From Cyanobacteriota bacterium (GTDB taxonomy: Bacteria > Cyanobacteriota > Cyanobacteriia > Leptolyngbyales > Leptolyngbyaceae): a DNA stretch of 10,184 nucleotides. Position numbers and translations under genes: made by a program. The notes beneath the pieces were generated by a model, which saw only the letters and a list, made by a program, of their open reading frames with translations, ran no database searches and was not told where the DNA came from. Location: assembly GCA_027482985.1 (NCBI GenBank), contig JAIXVO010000042.1, forward strand, positions 1 to 10,184, given 5' to 3'. Below are positions 6,849-10,184 of the stretch, piece by piece (position 1 is the first letter of the stretch; each line of letters starts with the position of its first letter).

Positions 6849-6912
6849 TTCCTGACTTCTGACTTCTGACTCCCTTCCCCTCCCTCCCATTCCTCCCCCG
6901 CCCTCCCCCTGT
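6849..6912 (-). repeat. Heptamer (STRR-type) repeat with G/A-rich flank
   Basis: On the plus strand TTCCTGAC (6849-6856) is followed by two exact TTCTGAC heptamers (6857-6863, 6864-6870) and then a C/T-rich tract to about 6912. Read on the minus strand this is a G/A tract followed by GTCAGAAGTCAGAAGTCAGG, the same order and nearly the same sequence as the start of the menE insertion at 5359-5424. The two are therefore inverted copies of one repeat type 1.4 kb apart. Confidence 0.8.
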
Positions 6913-6990
6913 ATCCCCCCGACTATTCAAACTCCAGCCAACATGACACACTCTCTGGAAGACCTTGTTTAACCAGAAAATTGTTCGATT
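6913..6990 (+). other. Leader of the transporter operon, no clear promoter
   Basis: This is the only non-repetitive part of the 339-bp spacer between menE and the permease gene. It is AT-richer than its surroundings. TATTCA (near 6924) and TTGTTT (6965-6970) have no properly spaced partner boxes, and no Shine-Dalgarno sequence precedes the ATG at 6991. An in-frame stop at 6970-6972 rules out an upstream start for the permease. Confidence 0.4.
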
Positions 6991-8718
6991 ATGCAAACGT
7001 TTCCGACTTCGGGTGCCCTCCGGCGATTCCCTTTTGGGTTGGCGGATGTGGCGGTGATTTTAGGGACTTTGGTGCTGCTGGCGTTGGTGGCACGGGTGGG
7101 AGCGGGGACGCTGGTGAGTTTTCAGCCGCCGGATGATGTGCCGGGGATTGACTTAGATCCGCGCAATTTGCCCTACTATGCGGCGCGATCGACCCTGCGG
7201 ATGTTTATCGCCCTCTTCTTTTCAACGGTTTTCACCCTGATTTATGGCTATATTGCGGCTCATAATCGGCGGGCAGAACAGGTGATGGTGCCGCTGCTGG
7301 ACATTTTGCAATCGGTGCCCGTCTTGGGGTTTTTGTCGATCACGGTGACGGGCTTTATTGCCCTGTTTCCGGGCAGTTTGTTGGGACTGGAAGCTGCTTC
7401 GATTTTTGCCATTTTTACCAGTCAGGTCTGGAATATGACCTTTTCGTTCTATCACTCCCTGCGGACGGTGCCTGCCGAGTTGGATGAGGCGCCGCGGGTG
7501 TACCGACTGTCGGGCTGGCAGCGGTTTACGAAGCTGGATGTGCCGTCGGCGATGATGGGCTTGCTGTGGAACGCGATGATGAGTTTTGGCGGCGGTTGGT
7601 TCTTTGTGACTCAGAGTGAAGCGATTACGGTGTTGAACAAGTCCTACACTCTGCCGGGATTGGGATCTTATGTAGCAGCCGCGATCGCCGCTGAGAATTT
7701 GCCAGCGATGGGGTGGGCGGTGGTCGCGATCGCGATCGTCATCCTGCTGTGTAATCAGTTGTTCTGGCAACCCCTCGTCGCTTGGGCGGATAAGTTCCGG
7801 CTGGAACAAAGTGCGGCAGCGGATACCCCCCAATCCTGGGTCTACGATTTGTTCAAGACGGCGCGATTGCCTAGTTTGATTCGGCAATTCCTGGCACCGC
7901 TGGTCGAGGCCATCAATCGCCTGTTGTCTGCCCTCTCGCCGCCGCGATCGCCCCAACCCATCAACCCGCAACAGCAAGCCCAGGGCGATCGCCTGTTTAA
8001 CCTCAGTTTGTTTCTGCTGATTGGGGCGATGTTGATCGCTGGACTGCACTTTGTGATCACGACCGTCGGGTTAGGAGAAGTGGTTAAGGTGTTGGGGTTG
8101 GGGTTCTGCACTCTGCTGCGGGTGATTGTGTTGATGCTGTTTGCGACGGTCATCTGGACCCCGATTGGGGTGGCGATCGGGTTTAATCCCAAACTCGCGA
8201 GACTGTTGCAACCCGTAGTGCAGTTCCTCGCGTCCTTTCCTGCCAATTTTCTGTTTCCCTTCGCGACTTTATTCTTCATTCGCGCCAATATTAGCATTGA
8301 AGTGGGGAGCATTCTGCTGATGGCGCTGGGGGCACAGTGGTACATTCTGTTCAACGCGATCGCGGGAGCCATGAGCATCCCCACGGATTTACGGGAAATG
8401 GGGACGAGTTTTCATCTCTCTGGATGGCAACGCTGGCGGCAGTTAATTATCCCCGGTATTTTTTCGGCCTGGGTGACGGGGGGCATTACGGCCAGTGGCG
8501 GTGCCTGGAACGCCAGCATTGTGGCAGAAGTGGTTTCCTGGGGTTCCACGACCCTCACCGCCACTGGCCTCGGAGCCTACATTGAAGCGGCGACGACGCA
8601 GGGCGACTGGGCGCGGATTACGCTGGGGATTGCGGTCATGAGTCTGTTTGTGGTGGGGCTGAATCGCGTATTCTGGCGGCGGCTCTACCAATTGGCGGAA
8701 ACGAAATATCATCTGTAA
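6991..8718 (+). CDS. ABC transporter permease with two fused permease domains (NitT/TauT-like anion transporter)
   Basis: Inner-membrane channel subunit of an ABC importer. The 575-residue protein contains two complete binding-protein-dependent permease halves, about residues 15-270 and 335-565, joined by a polar linker rich in Pro, Gln and Ser (271-332). Each half has an ATPase-contact (EAA) loop: one around 162-190 (AELDEAPRVYRLSGWQRF) and one around 465-490 (DLREMGTSFHLSGWQRW). The shared L-S-G-W-Q-R core suggests internal duplication. About ten or more hydrophobic segments are visible. The layout matches the duplicated-permease family annotated as ABC-type anion transport, related to nitrate/sulfonate/bicarbonate systems; the actual substrate cannot be read from sequence. 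The ATPase gene follows after 14 bp. One polypeptide would supply both membrane halves, so no second permease gene is needed. No substrate-binding protein gene is present in the window. Confidence 0.9.
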   Translation: MQTFPTSGALRRFPFGLADVAVILGTLVLLALVARVGAGTLVSFQPPDDVPGIDLDPRNLPYYAARSTLRMFIALFFSTVFTLIYGYIAAHNRRAEQVMVPLLDILQSVPVLGFLSITVTGFIALFPGSLLGLEAASIFAIFTSQVWNMTFSFYHSLRTVPAELDEAPRVYRLSGWQRFTKLDVPSAMMGLLWNAMMSFGGGWFFVTQSEAITVLNKSYTLPGLGSYVAAAIAAENLPAMGWAVVAIAIVILLCNQLFWQPLVAWADKFRLEQSAAADTPQSWVYDLFKTARLPSLIRQFLAPLVEAINRLLSALSPPRSPQPINPQQQAQGDRLFNLSLFLLIGAMLIAGLHFVITTVGLGEVVKVLGLGFCTLLRVIVLMLFATVIWTPIGVAIGFNPKLARLLQPVVQFLASFPANFLFPFATLFFIRANISIEVGSILLMALGAQWYILFNAIAGAMSIPTDLREMGTSFHLSGWQRWRQLIIPGIFSAWVTGGITASGGAWNASIVAEVVSWGSTTLTATGLGAYIEAATTQGDWARITLGIAVMSLFVVGLNRVFWRRLYQLAETKYHL

Positions 8719-8732
8719 GGCAGGACAAAGGT

Positions 8733-10079
8733 ATGGTCATGACGGAAGCCTCGAATCCCTCGTTGATTGTCGTTGAGCAGGTGCGGAAGAGTTTCCCGCA
8801 ACCCGCTGGCAAAGGTGAACACCTAGTGCTGAAGGACATCAACCTGACGGTGCGGGCGGGTGAGGTGCTGGCGTTGTTGGGGCGCAGTGGCAGCGGCAAA
8901 AGTACCCTGTTGCGGACGATGGCGGGGTTGCTGGTGCCCTCGGAGGGGACGGTTTTGAGTAGTGGACGACGGTTGCAAGGGGCCAATCCCGATGTGGCGA
9001 TCGTGTTTCAGAGTTTTGCCCTGTTGCCGTGGCTGACGGTGTTAGAGAATACGGAACTGGGGTTGGAGGCGCAGGGGATTGAGCGGCATGACCGGCGGGC
9101 CAGAGCGTTGAAGGCGATCGACCTGGTGGGGTTGGATGGCTTTGAAAGTGCCTATCCTAAAGAACTGTCGGGGGGCATGAAGCAGCGGGTGGGGTTTGCC
9201 CGCGCCTTTGTGATGGAACCGAAGGTGCTGTTTATGGATGAACCCTTCAGCGCGTTGGATGTGTTGACGAAGGAAAACTTACGGGGAGAAATTGATGACC
9301 TGTGGAACGCGGGACATTTTCCGTCGCAAAGCATTGTGATTGTGACGCACGACATTGAAGAGGCGGTGTTTCTGGCCGATCGCGTCATCGTTTTAGGCTC
9401 CAATCCCGGTCACATCCGGGGCGAAATTGCGATCGACTTGCCCCGCTCCCACGATCGCACCAGTCCGCGATTTAAAGCGATCGTCGATCATATCTATACC
9501 GTGATGACAAATCCCGATGCGGAAGTGGCGCAGGAGATTCTTGTCACCCCCACCGCCCCGCCGACTGCCAAACCAGAATCGGCTTTCAGTCAGGCGTTAC
9601 CCCATGCGCGGGTGGGAGCGATTAGCGGGTTGCTGGAATTACTGGTCGATCACCCCGCCGGACGGGTGGACATTTACCAACTGGCAGAACGGTTGCGGCT
9701 GACGGTGGATGACCTCTCGCCGTTGCTCCGTGCCGCCGACCTGCTCGACTTTGCCACCATCACTCAGGGGGATGTGAGCCTGACGGAAGTGGGGCGGGAT
9801 TTCGCGACCACGACGATTTTACGCAGTAAAGACTTGTTCCGGCAGCAAGTCCTCACCCACATGCCCTTACTCGCCAGTATGGAAGAAACCTTGCGCCAGA
9901 AACAGAACGGCTCCATGCGATCGGACTTCTTCCTGGATTTGCTGGAAGAATACTTTCCCCAGGCGGAAGCGGAACAACAGTTGGCAACGGCGATCGACTG
10001 GGGGCGGTATGCGGAACTGTTTGAATACGATGCCAGCGAGGAGCGCATTTATTTGGCGGCATCTGTGGAAGCCCCTTGA
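8733..10079 (+). CDS. ABC transporter ATP-binding protein with C-terminal AAA-associated domain
   Basis: Cytoplasmic ATPase that powers the permease encoded just upstream. Of 448 residues, about 10-270 form a standard NitT/TauT-type ATPase: Walker A GRSGSGKS (50-57), Q-loop Gln93 in VFQSFALLPW, signature LSGGMKQR (145-152), Walker B VLFMDEP (165-171), D-loop SALD (173-176) and H-loop His206 in VTHDIEEAV. After a Pro/Thr/Ala-rich linker (about 271-285) comes a region of about 155 residues (290-445) including ISGLLELLVDHPAGRVDI and a helix-rich end. It matches my recollection of the AAA-associated C-terminal domain (PF09821) found on such ATPases, with a winged-helix-like N-part; its role is unknown, possibly regulatory. 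ATG 8733 is followed in frame by ATG 8739; AAAGG at 8727-8731 is better spaced (7 nt) for the second, so the true start may be 8739. All catalytic motifs are intact. Confidence 0.92.
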   Translation: MVMTEASNPSLIVVEQVRKSFPQPAGKGEHLVLKDINLTVRAGEVLALLGRSGSGKSTLLRTMAGLLVPSEGTVLSSGRRLQGANPDVAIVFQSFALLPWLTVLENTELGLEAQGIERHDRRARALKAIDLVGLDGFESAYPKELSGGMKQRVGFARAFVMEPKVLFMDEPFSALDVLTKENLRGEIDDLWNAGHFPSQSIVIVTHDIEEAVFLADRVIVLGSNPGHIRGEIAIDLPRSHDRTSPRFKAIVDHIYTVMTNPDAEVAQEILVTPTAPPTAKPESAFSQALPHARVGAISGLLELLVDHPAGRVDIYQLAERLRLTVDDLSPLLRAADLLDFATITQGDVSLTEVGRDFATTTILRSKDLFRQQVLTHMPLLASMEETLRQKQNGSMRSDFFLDLLEEYFPQAEAEQQLATAIDWGRYAELFEYDASEERIYLAASVEAP

Positions 10080-10184
10080 TCCTACACGGAGCGACTTTAG
10101 CATCCAGGAGTCTGGCCGTCGCGCGAGTCTCTAGCTAAAACCAAGATTCTGGGCTTGGGTGGCAGCCCCCCAAACCCCCCGAAT
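10080..10184. other. Non-coding tail after the transporter operon
   Basis: No gene is recognisable. There are three small inverted repeats: CCAG/CTGG (10104-10107 and 10112-10115), TTTAGC/GCTAAA (10096-10101 and 10134-10139) and GGGCT/AGCCC (10151-10155 and 10164-10168). The last is followed by C-runs rather than T-runs. None is a convincing terminator. The GGCAGCCCCCCAAACCCCCC end resembles C-rich intergenic repeats common in cyanobacteria. Confidence 0.4.

Noticed and set aside
6724..6996. 90-codon minus-strand ORF in the menE-permease spacer
   Set aside because: It is a translation of the tandem and heptamer repeats, low in complexity (Arg/Gly-rich), has no recognisable domain and overlaps the permease start.
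7222..8049. 275-codon ORF opposite the permease gene
   Set aside because: Composition (Arg, Gln, His, Pro rich) is that of an antisense shadow of a G-rich membrane-protein gene; the opposite strand has a clear duplicated permease.
10151..10168. GGGCT/AGCCC hairpin as the transporter operon terminator
   Set aside because: The stem is only 5 bp with an 8-base loop and is followed by C-runs, not T-runs.

Overview
The window looks like a cyanobacterial chromosome. The HIP1 octamer GCGATCGC recurs throughout (for example 3541-3548, 4133-4140, 6613-6620, 7681-7688, 7726-7733), usually inside genes. The gene content is phylloquinone (vitamin K1) biosynthesis, and the non-coding DNA carries the heptamer (STRR-type) and GTAGAGACG-type palindromic repeats common in filamentous cyanobacteria. 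A filamentous, non-model cyanobacterium is a reasonable inference, but the genus cannot be read from the sequence.

Layout. Positions 1-2984 (minus strand) hold menF followed by menD. menD starts at 1529 and runs off the left edge without its C-terminus. A 196-bp divergent intergenic region (2985-3180) separates them from a plus-strand set, menA-menC-menE (3181-6651), whose three genes overlap one another by 14 and 16 bp. Positions 6652-6990 are a repeat-filled spacer with a degenerate hairpin, two copies of a 53-bp tandem repeat, and a heptamer/purine-rich repeat tract. Positions 6991-10079 hold a two-gene ABC transporter operon: a permease with two fused permease halves and an ATPase with an extra C-terminal domain. 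The last 105 bp are non-coding.

How the genes work together. MenF makes isochorismate from chorismate. MenD adds the succinyl semialdehyde unit from 2-oxoglutarate to give SEPHCHC. MenC dehydrates SHCHC to o-succinylbenzoate, and MenE activates that to its CoA thioester. MenA later attaches the phytyl chain to the naphthoate ring. MenH, MenB, the DHNA-CoA thioesterase and the final quinone reduction/methylation enzymes are not in the window. The product would serve as the photosystem I A1 electron carrier. The transporter has the architecture of NitT/TauT-type anion importers. Its substrate is unknown, no substrate-binding protein is visible, and nothing links it functionally to the quinone genes.

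The most unusual item is inside menE: about 65 codons of low-complexity sequence that look like intergenic repeat DNA captured in frame. They lie between the N-terminal region and the ATP-binding loop, and the same repeat type lies in the spacer just downstream. I see no CRISPR array, RNA gene, transposase or clearly new multi-gene system.
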